Shown here one piece after another: positions 5,967 through 14,498 of a stretch of DNA of 35,811 nt. Origin of the DNA: JANQPA01 sp964628385 (GTDB taxonomy: Bacteria > Bacteroidota > Bacteroidia > Chitinophagales > Saprospiraceae); the NCBI GenBank assembly GCA_964628385.1, contig CAZVOD010000046.1, positions 1-35,811 of the forward strand, written 5' to 3'. The notes beneath the pieces were generated by a model, which did no database searches, had not been told where the DNA came from, and saw nothing but the letters and a program-made list of their open reading frames with translations. How positions within the stretch are numbered: position 1 is the stretch's first letter; each line of letters starts with the position of its first letter. A program made the position numbers and the translations under genes.

Positions 5967-7601
5967 TTACTCTTCTCCTCCCATAAAAGGATATCTGTAG
6001 TTAGTAGGAGGTACCAGGTTTTCTTTGATGGACCTGGCTGATACCCAGCGATAAAGGTTCATAATGGATCCAGCCTTATCGTTGGTTCCTGATCCTCTGG
6101 CACCACCGAATGGTTGCTGCCCCACGACCGCTCCGGTAGGCTTATCATTGATGTAGAAATTACCGGCTGCGTGCTTGAGGCGCTCGGCAGTCTTTACGAT
6201 CACTTCCCGATCTTTGGCAAAGACGGCTCCTGTCAAACCGTAAGGAGAGGTACGGTCTACCAAGTCGAGGGTTTCTTCGTATTTTTCATCTTCATAAACA
6301 TAAATTGTCACTACCGGTCCAAAAATTTCCTCTTCCATAGTTCGGTAATTAGGATTGGTAGTCAGTAGGACTGTAGGCTCGATAAAGTAGCCCTTTGTCT
6401 TATCTGCACCGCCACCAATCAATACTTCCACATCGCTATCCTTACGAGCTTGTGCAATGTAGTTGGATATTTTATCAAAGGCACGTTCATCAATGACTGC
6501 ATTCATAAAGTTGGAAAAGTCATCTACAGACCCCATTTTAATGGTAGCAATTTCTTTTTTCAGTCCTTGTTGTATGGTGCTCCACAAGCTTTTGGGCAAG
6601 TAAACTCTTGAAGCTGCCGAACACTTTTGTCCCTGATATTCAAAGGCACCACGCACGATAGCGGTAACGATCTGATCTGGATTAGCAGACGGGTGAGCGA
6701 CAATAAAGTCTTTACCTCCGGTTTCTCCGACGATTCTCGGGTAAGTCTTATACTTGCTTATATTTTTCCCGATCAGTCCCCATAGGTTTTGAAATACTTT
6801 GGTACTTCCGGTGAAGTGAAGGCCAGCGAAATCTGGGTGTTCAAAAATGATATCACCGGCTAGGGGGCCATCTACCAATAGTAAATTGATTACTCCCGGA
6901 GGGAGGCCAGCCTCTTCAAATACTTCTATGATTAGGGCAGCAGCATAGATCTGGGTTTCAGCGGGCTTCCATATTACACAATTTCCCATCATGGCAGGAG
7001 CGGCAGGTAGGTTACCCGCGATAGCAGTAAAATTAAAAGGAGTAATAGCCAGCAGAAATCCTTCAAGACCTCGGTACTCCATACGGTTCCAAATGGTAGG
7101 CGGGCTTAGTGGTTGCTGACTGTAAATCTCGGTCATATACTGAGCATTGAAACGCAAAAAGTCGCAAAGCTCTGCTACTGCTTCTATTTCTGATTGATGA
7201 GGCGTTTTAGATTGCCCCAGCATGGTAGCAGCATTCATCTTATACCGGTATGGCCCGGCAATCAAATCAGCCGCTTTCAGAAATATAGCCGCTCTATCCT
7301 GCCAAGGCATATTTTCCCACGCTGACCTGGCTTTTAAGCAGGCATCGATAGCTTGATTTACGTGCTCGGCCCCGCCTTTATAGAAATACCCCAGCGTATG
7401 CTTTAGCTCATGTGGTGGTTTGATGGCTACTTTATCCCCTCCATAAACTTTTTTTCCCCCAATAGTCATGGGAATCTCTTTTTCTTCCGATTTCATTTCC
7501 TTAATCGTCTGCTTGAGGGCTTCGCGTTCTGGTGTTCCCGGAGCGTATGACAATACGGGCTCATTTACCACAACAGGAACTTCAAAATAGGCATTTGACA
7601 T
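5967..7601 (-). CDS. pruA: L-glutamate gamma-semialdehyde (1-pyrroline-5-carboxylate) dehydrogenase
   Basis: A 544-residue aldehyde dehydrogenase of the single-domain P5CDH type (ALDH4-like; full length). It oxidises glutamate gamma-semialdehyde to glutamate with NAD+, the second step of proline breakdown, in the cytosol. Visible hallmarks: TPFNFTAIAGNLPAAPAMMG and WKPAETQ in the cofactor domain, FTGSTKVF, the general base E293 in VGETGGKDF, the catalytic nucleophile C327 in GQKCSAASRVY (34 residues apart, as in the family), and EEIFGPVVTIYVY and GGARGSGTNDKAG near the C-terminus. The last two are typical of P5CDH rather than other aldehyde dehydrogenases. No proline dehydrogenase gene is in the window, so the two steps are encoded apart, unlike bifunctional PutA. 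The start is the ATG at 7599-7601. Confidence 0.95.
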   Translation of the reverse strand: MSNAYFEVPVVVNEPVLSYAPGTPEREALKQTIKEMKSEEKEIPMTIGGKKVYGGDKVAIKPPHELKHTLGYFYKGGAEHVNQAIDACLKARSAWENMPWQDRAAIFLKAADLIAGPYRYKMNAATMLGQSKTPHQSEIEAVAELCDFLRFNAQYMTEIYSQQPLSPPTIWNRMEYRGLEGFLLAITPFNFTAIAGNLPAAPAMMGNCVIWKPAETQIYAAALIIEVFEEAGLPPGVINLLLVDGPLAGDIIFEHPDFAGLHFTGSTKVFQNLWGLIGKNISKYKTYPRIVGETGGKDFIVAHPSANPDQIVTAIVRGAFEYQGQKCSAASRVYLPKSLWSTIQQGLKKEIATIKMGSVDDFSNFMNAVIDERAFDKISNYIAQARKDSDVEVLIGGGADKTKGYFIEPTVLLTTNPNYRTMEEEIFGPVVTIYVYEDEKYEETLDLVDRTSPYGLTGAVFAKDREVIVKTAERLKHAAGNFYINDKPTGAVVGQQPFGGARGSGTNDKAGSIMNLYRWVSARSIKENLVPPTNYRYPFMGGEE

Positions 7602-7736
7602 AGTTGTATTGGTTTTATATTTAGCTTAAAGCTGTAAGTTATATGATGATTTTCTAAAAACGTTACTATCAGCTCTCAGATTCTGAAGTCTAAGTACTCA
7701 GGCTCCGTTAGGGCAGGCCCCCTTTGAAGTAATACT

Positions 7737-8228
7737 CTAAATTTGTACCCAGGTTTTTCCTTCCGGCAGCACAACTTCTTCCGGTAAAAACGGGCGGGCA
7801 TCACCATCCCCTTTAATGATTTCGCGTACGATAGTAGAACTAATATGAGAATAACCCGGCTGGGCAATAAAGAAAACTGTTTCCAAGCCCTCCCCTACGA
7901 TGTTGTTTAGCTGAGATATCGTCTTTTCGTAGTCAAAGTCAGAAGCATTTCGAAGCCCTCTAAGCAAATAGCCCGCACCAATTTCGCGAGCATAGTGAGC
8001 CGTCAACCCTTTAAAGCTAGCCACCTCTATTCGATATTCCTGCGCAAAAACCTTTCGAAGCCAGTATATTCGCTGCTCCAGATCAAAAAGGTATTTCTTT
8101 TGCGAATTGACGCCTACAGCTACAACAATCTTGTCAAAAAGGGGCAAGGCCCGATTAACTAAGTCGACGTGGCCGATTGTTATGGGGTCAAAGGAGCCGG
8201 GAAAAATGGCTATCCGATCTTTTGGCAT
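7737..8228 (-). CDS. coaD: Pantetheine-phosphate adenylyltransferase
   Basis: A 163-residue protein, the usual CoaD length. It transfers AMP from ATP to 4'-phosphopantetheine to give dephospho-CoA, the fourth step of CoA synthesis, in the cytosol as a hexamer. Seen in the sequence: PGSFDPITIGH at 10-20, containing the nucleotidyltransferase TxGH motif (17-20); RGLRNASDFDYE at 90-101; and ISSTIVR at 129-135, the ATP-binding signature. All match the family closely. It sits 135 bp upstream, in the sense of transcription, of nothing obviously related; the pruA gene lies downstream on the same strand after a gap of 135 bp, so co-transcription is possible but not required. Confidence 0.97.
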   Translation of the reverse strand: MPKDRIAIFPGSFDPITIGHVDLVNRALPLFDKIVVAVGVNSQKKYLFDLEQRIYWLRKVFAQEYRIEVASFKGLTAHYAREIGAGYLLRGLRNASDFDYEKTISQLNNIVGEGLETVFFIAQPGYSHISSTIVREIIKGDGDARPFLPEEVVLPEGKTWVQI

Positions 8229-8343
8229 AGGCTGACCTTATTTTATTCTGTTAATTTCCAAATGTAACGAGCTAAGGAGAGTTATGCAAGTTTATGAGCC
8301 TTAAGCAGCCAGCTTCTGACCCTGCGTCTGCTATTTATTTCTA

Positions 8344-8889
8344 CTATTCTATCACTTTAAATGATTCGAAAAAATAATCCGTAGAACGGTTAAGACTTTT
8401 CTGAGCTATAGTAACCGTCTGAATCGTGTAGTATCGGTTTTCCACTAAAAAAGCTTGGGTTTTGATAACGGCTTTGCCATCCAGATAGTCAATACGAAAA
8501 AACCGACCGGGGTAATCCCCCAGCCAAATTTCGTCATTGTACATGACCTTGCCAATGACACTTTTGGCGGCCTGCTCCATAGTGGCTGCAAAAAATTCAT
8601 TAAGTAGTGCCGTAGAATCGGAGTGCATTCCACCGGAAGGATAATCGCAATAGCTGAGCATATACATGATATTATCTCCTTGCTCCTCTTTCGGATTTTG
8701 ATGAAAGAAGGTATGATATGCCAATATGCCAAGAGGCGTATCCACAGAATCTACACGGGTAAAAAACTCCCCCGGCCACTGTATACTGAATGTCCCCTCC
8801 AGTGATTGGTGGTACTCCCAGGGGCCATCATTTTGAGCATGAAGAGAATTATTGATGGAAAATATAAACAGAGCGATTAAAAAGCGCAT
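8344..8889 (-). CDS. Small secreted protein of unknown function
   Basis: I do not recognise a named family. The start chosen is the ATG at 8887-8889, which gives a signal peptide (MRFLIALFIFSINNSLHAQ) and 181 residues. A longer frame runs back to a TTG at 9000 but would place 37 residues before that signal peptide and run close to the pncB promoter. The mature protein has GPWEYHQSLEGTFSIQWPGE, a long middle region with SDSTALLNEFFAATMEQAAK, and a C-terminal beta-rich part ending in FFESFKVIE. The pattern (a PG-D pair, a DS-rich middle, a terminal FxxSFKxI) resembles small periplasmic or lipoprotein-like domains that carry an F-x-S-F-x C-terminus. The gene is divergent from pncB, and coaD follows downstream on the same strand after 115 bp. 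Confidence 0.75.
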   Translation of the reverse strand: MRFLIALFIFSINNSLHAQNDGPWEYHQSLEGTFSIQWPGEFFTRVDSVDTPLGILAYHTFFHQNPKEEQGDNIMYMLSYCDYPSGGMHSDSTALLNEFFAATMEQAAKSVIGKVMYNDEIWLGDYPGRFFRIDYLDGKAVIKTQAFLVENRYYTIQTVTIAQKSLNRSTDYFFESFKVIE

Positions 8890-9006
8890 GTATCCTTTTT
8901 TGGGAAATAGACACCTGAACCACTCCTTTGGTTGGATAACTATCAAAATTTCAATTGCAAGGGCTGTTATTAAACCCGCCACCCGTAAAAGCGCTCGCAA
9001 ATGTCA

Positions 9007-9038
9007 TTTGGCATTATCCAAAATAAAACCTACCTTAG
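9007..9038 (+). promoter_or_regulatory. Promoter of pncB operon
   Basis: TTTG (9007-9010), exactly 20 nt, then TACCTTAG (9031-9038), one mismatch from the Bacteroidota -7 consensus TAnnTTTG. Transcription would start near 9043-9045, leaving a leader of only about 15 nt before the ATG at 9060. Confidence 0.75.
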
Positions 9039-9055
9039 TTTTGTTTTAAAACTAA
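9035..9055. promoter_or_regulatory. 21-bp palindromic operator, candidate Nudix-regulator (NrtR-like) site
   Basis: TTAGTTTT (9035-9042), a 5-nt centre GTTTT, then AAAACTAA (9048-9055): a perfect 8-5-8 dyad. It overlaps the -7 element and covers the predicted start site, 4 bp before the pncB ATG. NrtR-family regulators are known to bind palindromes of about this length in front of NAD genes. Binding by the protein encoded at 10508 is inferred. Confidence 0.65.
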
Positions 9056-9059
9056 CTAC

Positions 9060-10502
9060 ATGCCCAATACACACATCAATCAACTATACCGTACTGATTT
9101 TGGACTTTTTTGCGATTTGTACCACCTCACTATGGCTTATGGCTTTTGGAAATCAGGAAAATATGAGCAAAAAGCAGTTTTTCAGGCCTTTTACCGGGAA
9201 AATCCTTTTCAGCACGGCTATGTTATTAGTGCAGGACTGGAATTAGCGCTAGATGCACTGGATAATTTCCGCTTTTCACCCGATGATATTACTTACCTTG
9301 GCCGCCTTAAAGGCAATAATAATAAACCATTATTCGGTGAGAGTTTTTTAAATTATTTACAGCGGATGCAACTGGAATGCGATATTTATGCCATCCCTGA
9401 AGGGACTATCGCTTTCCCTCATCAACCATTAATCATGGTGGAAGGGCCGCTGATTCAGGCCCAATTACTGGAAGCCCTCCTACTAAACCTCATCAATTAT
9501 TCTACTTTGATTGCTACTAAAGGAGCCAGGATGGTACAGGCCAGCCATGGCGAAGCCGTACTGGAATTCGGTATGCGGCGGGCCCAGGGGTTGGATGGAA
9601 GCATTACAGCAGCTCGATCAGCGTATATTGGTGGTTGTCATGCTACCAGCAATGTGATGGCAGGTAAATTTTACGAAATTCCTGTAAAAGGCACCCATGC
9701 TCATAGCTGGGTGATGTGTTTTGACGACGAGCTGACGGCCTTTTATGAGTACGCCAAAGCGATGCCCAATAATTGCATCTTTCTGGTAGATACCTATGAT
9801 ACTATTCAGGGTATAGAAAATGCTATAGAAGTTGGCAAATGGCTGCGAAGTATCGGGCACAAAATGGTAGGTATAAGACTGGATAGCGGTGACCTAGGCG
9901 GCCTTAGTTTGATAGCCCGTGAAATGTTAGATGACGCCGGGTTTGAAGACGCTAGCATAGTAGGTAGTGACGGACTGGATGAACAAAAAATTCAATTTCT
10001 CAAAAATCAAAGAAGTACCATAAATGTCTGGGGAGTAGGTACCAGCCTCGTAACCGGAAAAAGCAAGGCTGCCTTGGGGGGCGTTTACAAGCTCAGTGCT
10101 ATTGAAGACGAAGCCGGACAATGGCAGTATAAAATCAAGTTGTCCGAAACAGCTATCAAGGTCTCCAACCCTGGGCGCATACAAGTCCGGCGCTTTTTTG
10201 ACAACCGCGATCTGCCTGTAGCCGATCAGCTTTATGATTTTGACATGGGGCCTTCCGGAGAAATATTTAATAGAGAAAACAAGAAACTTGTGACCATTGC
10301 AAGCGATAAATTTGAGGATTTGCTGATAAAAGTCGTAGAAAAAGGTAAAAGGATATACCAATCGCCGGCTTTAAAAGATATTAGATTACATTCCCTGCAA
10401 CAACAAGCCTTATTTTCTAATTATATTTCCGGGAATTATCCCGTTGGACTAGAAAGTAATTTATGGAAACTCAAACGGGAGTTGATGGCCAGTAAAAAGT
10501 AA
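9060..10502 (+). CDS. pncB: Nicotinate phosphoribosyltransferase
   Basis: A 480-residue enzyme that joins nicotinate to PRPP, driven by ATP, to give nicotinate mononucleotide, the entry step of NAD salvage (Preiss-Handler pathway) in the cytosol. Motifs: YRTDFGLFCDLYHLTMAYGF at the N-terminus, EFGMRRAQG near 160, KGTHAHSWVM with H215 at the position of the histidine phosphorylated in the family, DTYDTIQG near 240, and GIRLDSGDL near 273 for PRPP binding. The length fits the longer class of NAPRTases. The start is the ATG at 9060, just downstream of a consensus promoter and a 21-bp palindrome. The next gene, a Nudix/winged-helix regulator, starts 5 bp after the stop, implying an operon and control by NAD metabolites. 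Confidence 0.96.
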   Translation: MPNTHINQLYRTDFGLFCDLYHLTMAYGFWKSGKYEQKAVFQAFYRENPFQHGYVISAGLELALDALDNFRFSPDDITYLGRLKGNNNKPLFGESFLNYLQRMQLECDIYAIPEGTIAFPHQPLIMVEGPLIQAQLLEALLLNLINYSTLIATKGARMVQASHGEAVLEFGMRRAQGLDGSITAARSAYIGGCHATSNVMAGKFYEIPVKGTHAHSWVMCFDDELTAFYEYAKAMPNNCIFLVDTYDTIQGIENAIEVGKWLRSIGHKMVGIRLDSGDLGGLSLIAREMLDDAGFEDASIVGSDGLDEQKIQFLKNQRSTINVWGVGTSLVTGKSKAALGGVYKLSAIEDEAGQWQYKIKLSETAIKVSNPGRIQVRRFFDNRDLPVADQLYDFDMGPSGEIFNRENKKLVTIASDKFEDLLIKVVEKGKRIYQSPALKDIRLHSLQQQALFSNYISGNYPVGLESNLWKLKRELMASKK

Positions 10503-10507
10503 AAGGA

Positions 10508-11227
10508 ATGCCTTATACCTATGATTATCCGCGGCCGGCTGTAACGGTGGATTGCGTTATTTTTGGATTAGATGAAAGCTCATTATTAAAAGTACTCTTG
10601 ATTCAAAGAGCCAATGACCCCTACAAAAATTATTGGGCATTACCGGGTGGCTTTGTTGATATGAATGAAGACCTTAAAACTGCCGCCCTAAGAGAACTGG
10701 AAGAAGAAACAGGCCTGAAAGACGTTTTTATAGAACAACTATTCACCTTTGGCGATCCCAGGCGGGACCCCCGGGGCCGGGTAATCAGTATTGCTTACTA
10801 CGCACTGGTCAACCTATCGAGGTATGCCCTGAAAGCTGCATCCGATGCTCGGGAAGTCCGGTGGTTCGAAGTAGATCAATTGCCGGAGCTGGCTTTTGAT
10901 CATGCCAGGATTTTGAGTATAGCTGTGAACCGGCTCAGGAGCAAGGTGCGCTATCAGCCTATTGGTTTTGAATTACTCCCGGAAGTTTTTACCCTCACAC
11001 AACTTCAGAAATTATACGAAACTATATTAGGTGTTAAAGAATCGCTTAACAAAAGAAATTTCAGAACCAGAATCCTCAAAATGGGCGTTCTTAAACAAGT
11101 AGGTAAACAAAAGGGCGTAGCACACCGCCCGGCCAAACTATATTCTTTTGATAAAGAAAAATATCAGGAGCTGGTCAAAGCCAAATACGAAGACCTGCTG
11201 AGGCGTGGTGTTGATTTTGAGATTTGA
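10508..11227 (+). CDS. Nudix-domain transcriptional regulator (NrtR-like)
   Basis: A 239-residue two-domain protein. Residues 8-145 form a Nudix fold with a complete Nudix box at 48-70 (G48, E54, then R62-E63-L64-x-E66-E67-x-G69-L70), preceded by NYWALPGGFVD. Residues about 150-239 form a winged helix (FTLTQLQKLYETIL, FRTRILKMGVL, then basic KGVAHRPAKLYSFD). This architecture is that of NrtR, the Nudix-related repressor of NAD genes, whose Nudix domain senses ADP-ribose; related proteins regulate sugar use in Bacteroides. Location 5 bp behind pncB and the palindrome at 9035-9055 point to NAD control. Most NrtR proteins have a degenerate Nudix box, whereas this one is intact, so it may also hydrolyse its ligand. 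A pure hydrolase is the alternative, but the C-terminal wing argues against it. Confidence 0.88.
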   Translation: MPYTYDYPRPAVTVDCVIFGLDESSLLKVLLIQRANDPYKNYWALPGGFVDMNEDLKTAALRELEEETGLKDVFIEQLFTFGDPRRDPRGRVISIAYYALVNLSRYALKAASDAREVRWFEVDQLPELAFDHARILSIAVNRLRSKVRYQPIGFELLPEVFTLTQLQKLYETILGVKESLNKRNFRTRILKMGVLKQVGKQKGVAHRPAKLYSFDKEKYQELVKAKYEDLLRRGVDFEI

Positions 11228-11252
11228 CAGTTGCCAAAAACAAACATAAACG

Positions 11253-12437
11253 ATGAAATATTTACTTCCAATTTTTTGTCTTTGCATAATATGCTGGAGT
11301 TGCCAGAGCGATGAAAAGGAAGGGCTGGAAAGAGACGAAAATGGCGATATTGTTCTGCCGCCTCCCGAGGAAGATTTTGACCCATCCGAATATAAGTGGG
11401 GATATATTGATACTTCGGGCTCTTTGGTCATCAGAGATGAATACGATGATGTCCGGGACTTTAAAGACGGGCTGGCTGTAGTTCGACAGGTAGGACGCTG
11501 GGGAATGATCAACAAGCAAGGTAAGGTGATTATTCCCATTGACTATAAGGGCGCTTGGTCTGTCGCTGAGGGCTTAATTCGGGTATTAACTTTTGAAGAC
11601 AGCACTGGTTTTATGGATCAATCTGCTAACTGGGCTATTCCTCCCAGGTACGACGAAGCCCAGGATTTCAGTAATGGTCTTGCCCGTGTCAGGATTGATG
11701 ACCGGTACGGTTATATTGATAAAAAAGGAAAGTTAGTGATCCCTGCAGAATATGTTAATGCCTCTCCTACTTTTGTAAATGGATACTCAAGCGTAAAAAC
11801 AATAGATGGGTATGGTCTGATCGACACCTCAGGAAAGCTTATTATTCCTACTGAATACCAGCGTATTACAGGCTTTTCAAATGGGCTTTGTAAGGCTAAA
11901 AAAGAGGGTCGGTACGGCTACCTAGATCCTTCCGGAAAGGTGGTTATTCCATTTTTATATAAGACAGCCAGGGACTTTGCAGAAAACAGAGCCGCTGTTA
12001 AAGAGGAAGATAAATATGGGTTAATAGACCAAACCGGAGAATATGTGGTAGCTCCTCAGTATGATCGTATTTTTTATGCCGGCGAGGGCCGTTGGGCCGT
12101 CCGGGATGGAGGTCAATATGGTTTTATCGATGCTGACGGAGAGGTCAAAGTGCCTGTTATTTATGATAATTTGTATGCGATCTCGGAAGGTATTGCCTGT
12201 TATCAGTATCAAGATTATTGGGGATTTATTACCAAAAATGGCGAGCGGATCACCGATCCTGACTTTGGTTTGGTTTGGCCTTTTAAGGAAGGTTTTGCCC
12301 GGGCAGCCACTTACAGGGGGATAATTATGGTAAATAAAGAAGGAGCATTAGTAGTTCCACCGCTATACCTTGACCTAAGAGATTTTCACGAAGGATTGGC
12401 CCGGGCGCAGGTATACAGATTCAGAAGTGAAGACTAA
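11253..12437 (+). CDS. WG-repeat lipoprotein
   Basis: A 394-residue protein built mostly of WG (KWG) beta repeats: units such as YGYIDKKGKLVIPAEY, YGLIDTSGKLIIPTEY, YGYLDPSGKVVIPFLY and WGFITKNGERITDPDF, about ten copies from residue 48 to the end. The N-terminus MKYLLPIFCLCIICWSC is a lipoprotein signal peptide with the lipidated cysteine at 17. It is followed by QSDEKEGLERDE; acidic residues right after the cysteine are typical of surface-exported lipoproteins in Bacteroidota, so it may face outward. The repeats likely form a beta-solenoid or propeller-like binding surface; the ligand is unknown. It begins 25 bp after the Nudix regulator and 35 bp before purE, hence probably in the same transcript, an odd place for a surface protein. 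Confidence 0.9.
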   Translation: MKYLLPIFCLCIICWSCQSDEKEGLERDENGDIVLPPPEEDFDPSEYKWGYIDTSGSLVIRDEYDDVRDFKDGLAVVRQVGRWGMINKQGKVIIPIDYKGAWSVAEGLIRVLTFEDSTGFMDQSANWAIPPRYDEAQDFSNGLARVRIDDRYGYIDKKGKLVIPAEYVNASPTFVNGYSSVKTIDGYGLIDTSGKLIIPTEYQRITGFSNGLCKAKKEGRYGYLDPSGKVVIPFLYKTARDFAENRAAVKEEDKYGLIDQTGEYVVAPQYDRIFYAGEGRWAVRDGGQYGFIDADGEVKVPVIYDNLYAISEGIACYQYQDYWGFITKNGERITDPDFGLVWPFKEGFARAATYRGIIMVNKEGALVVPPLYLDLRDFHEGLARAQVYRFRSED

Positions 12438-12472
12438 CACAAGCGAGTCACAAGAACTTAAACAAATAAACC

Positions 12473-12961
12473 ATGGTAGGAATCATTATGGGATCGGATT
12501 CGGATTTGCCAATTATGAAGCAAGCAGCCGAATTTCTGGATCAATTGGAGATTAAATATGAACTAACCGTCGTATCCGCTCACCGAACACCACAGCGAAT
12601 GTTTGATTATGCTACTCATGCGCACGAACGCGGGCTTAAAGTTATCATTGCCGGAGCTGGTGGTGCGGCTCATTTGCCGGGCATGGTAGCTTCGCTATCT
12701 CCCTTGCCAGTCATTGGGGTACCCATAAAATCCAGAAATTCTATCGATGGATGGGATTCCGTACTCTCAATTTTGCAGATGCCTGGCGGTGTACCTGTAG
12801 CAACAGTAGCGCTGGACGGCGCCAAAAATGCCAGTATACTTGCTGCGCAAATCCTGGGAAGTAATGATCAGGTTATTCAGAAAAAAATACTTCATTATAA
12901 AAAAACACTGAAAGAATCAGTCGAAGAGAAAATCAAAAAAGTGGAAAGCCAGTATAAGTGA
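12473..12961 (+). CDS. purE: 5-(carboxyamino)imidazole ribonucleotide mutase
   Basis: A 162-residue class I PurE. It converts N5-CAIR to CAIR in de novo purine synthesis, in the cytosol as an octamer. Signatures: GSDSD (7-11) near the N-terminus, SAHRTP (35-40), containing the catalytic histidine, and GAGGAAHLPGM (about 61-71). The C-terminus has DGAKNASILAAQILG. The PurK partner, needed to make N5-CAIR, is not in the window. It is the last gene of the pncB cluster, and an inverted repeat at 12970-13002 starts 9 bp after the stop. Confidence 0.97.
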   Translation: MVGIIMGSDSDLPIMKQAAEFLDQLEIKYELTVVSAHRTPQRMFDYATHAHERGLKVIIAGAGGAAHLPGMVASLSPLPVIGVPIKSRNSIDGWDSVLSILQMPGGVPVATVALDGAKNASILAAQILGSNDQVIQKKILHYKKTLKESVEEKIKKVESQYK

Positions 12962-12969
12962 TGGATAAT

Positions 12970-13002
12970 CGGTAGACTCAGGGTTACCCACTGAGTCTAC
13001 CG
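12970..13002. terminator. Bidirectional terminator between purE and the OmpA-family gene
   Basis: CGGTAGACTCAG (12970-12981) pairs perfectly with CTGAGTCTACCG (12991-13002), loop of 9 nt. There is no long T-run, but the position between two convergent stop codons (12961 and 13023) supports a terminator. Confidence 0.6.
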
Positions 13003-13022
13003 ATGTGGTACTCTATTTTCTT

Positions 13023-14498
13023 TTATTCAAGTTTTAGATCAAATTCTACCCTACGGTTGAGTCGGCGTCCCTGGGAGGTTCGGTTGCTAGCAATAGGGCT
13101 ATCTTCTCCAAAGCCCTGGTAGGTTAATCTTGTTGGCTCTACACCTTTGGATACAAGATACTGATAACAAGCTTTGGCGCGCTCTTCTGACAGAATCAAA
13201 TTGGTCTCATCGTCTCCAACGCTGTCTGTGTAGCCTGTCATTGTCAATCGATATCCCGGGTATCTATCCATAATGCCCTTGATTTGATCAAGTACATCAA
13301 ATGATTCTTCCTTCAGGGTTGCCCGCCCAGTTTCGAATTGAACCGCACGCATGGCGAAGTTTAATAACTCTCTTTCTTCTTCATTCAGTTCCGGACACCC
13401 TTTATTGTTGATCAAACCGGGCTGTTCTGGGCAGCTGTCATCTACGTCTACGATACCATCGCCATCGCGGTCAGGGCAGCCTGCATAATCACCAGCCTCG
13501 TCCGGACAACGGTCTACATCATCGGCTACGCCATCGCCATCACGGTCAGGACAACCATTTGATGCCGGTGAACCAGCTTCATTAGGACAATCATCGTCTT
13601 CATCCAATACGCCATCCTTATCAGCATCGCGATTAGGACAACCATTATTTTCTGCATCCCCAACTTCTTCAGGACACTCATCTTCGCTATCAATAATACC
13701 ATCACCGTCCGTATCCGGACAACCCTGAAGCTCAACCAGGCCTGGTTCATCAGGACATTTGTCTTCATTATCAGCGATGCCATCCTTGTCGGCATCCGGA
13801 CACCCCTGAACCTCTGCAACACCTATTTCTTCAGGACATTTATCGAAATTGTCAGGTACACCATCCCCGTCCGTATCCGGGCAGCCTCTCATAAGTTCGG
13901 TCCCCGGCTTATCCGGACAATCGTCTAACTGATCAGGAATACCGTCTTCGTCAGCATCCGGCAGTGACTTACCGATTTTATACAACACACCTATTCCCAG
14001 GTGTAGGTTATTTCTAAATTCGTCGATAGACATTCTCAACGCTCCTTGTGCATTGAGAAAAGCATTTTTTCCCATCTTATAGCTCACTCCTAATCCAACA
14101 GGAGCCTGAATAGTCACATTTTCATAATCTTCAACCATCGCTCCAATACCCCCTAAAACGTAAGGCCTCAGATTTCTGCTTTGATCTCCAATCTTGTAGA
14201 TTCCGGTGGCATCCAAAGCAAAGAAATTTTGATTATCTAATTCATCTTTAAAGTGAGCCACTCCTAGCATTAATGGTACACTAATATCAAATTTAGAGGA
14301 GATTTCGCGGCGATAGTACACCTCTACACCATTAGTAGTTCTTAAACCGGTAACATTGTTCGGTGTACCAAAATCTACAAAAAGTACTCTGGCTCCAACC
14401 ATACTCGGTGAATCTTTACTCTGTGCCCCCAATTCAGAGTAAGTAAGGCTCAAAAAGCCCAGTAGTAAAAAAGCAAGTAGAATTCTCTTAGCATTCAT
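13023..14498 (-). CDS. OmpA-family outer-membrane protein with thrombospondin type 3 repeats
   Basis: A 491-residue protein. Order of parts: signal peptide (1-26, ending ELGAQ); an N-terminal beta-barrel-like region (about 30-175) with aromatic-rich strands such as VEVYYRREI and LRPYVLGGIGAM; seven calcium-binding TSP3 repeats (about 177-380; pattern DxDGDGxxDxxDxCP, each followed by a GCP turn); and a C-terminal OmpA peptidoglycan-binding domain (about 385-491) with MTGYTDSVGDDETNLILSEERA. It anchors the outer membrane to the cell wall; this layout is very common in Bacteroidota. It is a single gene, separated from purE by a shared terminator. The upstream gap is 451 bp, and no clear -33/-7 pair was found. 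Confidence 0.95.
   Translation of the reverse strand: MNAKRILLAFLLLGFLSLTYSELGAQSKDSPSMVGARVLFVDFGTPNNVTGLRTTNGVEVYYRREISSKFDISVPLMLGVAHFKDELDNQNFFALDATGIYKIGDQSRNLRPYVLGGIGAMVEDYENVTIQAPVGLGVSYKMGKNAFLNAQGALRMSIDEFRNNLHLGIGVLYKIGKSLPDADEDGIPDQLDDCPDKPGTELMRGCPDTDGDGVPDNFDKCPEEIGVAEVQGCPDADKDGIADNEDKCPDEPGLVELQGCPDTDGDGIIDSEDECPEEVGDAENNGCPNRDADKDGVLDEDDDCPNEAGSPASNGCPDRDGDGVADDVDRCPDEAGDYAGCPDRDGDGIVDVDDSCPEQPGLINNKGCPELNEEERELLNFAMRAVQFETGRATLKEESFDVLDQIKGIMDRYPGYRLTMTGYTDSVGDDETNLILSEERAKACYQYLVSKGVEPTRLTYQGFGEDSPIASNRTSQGRRLNRRVEFDLKLE

Noticed and set aside
8890..9000. N-terminal extension of the secreted protein at 8344-8889
   Set aside because: It begins at a TTG and would put 37 residues before a good signal peptide; the ATG at 8889 is the better start.
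13526..13822. 98-codon frame and similar overlaps inside the OmpA-TSP3 gene
   Set aside because: A shadow in another frame, produced by the repetitive TSP3 coding sequence.
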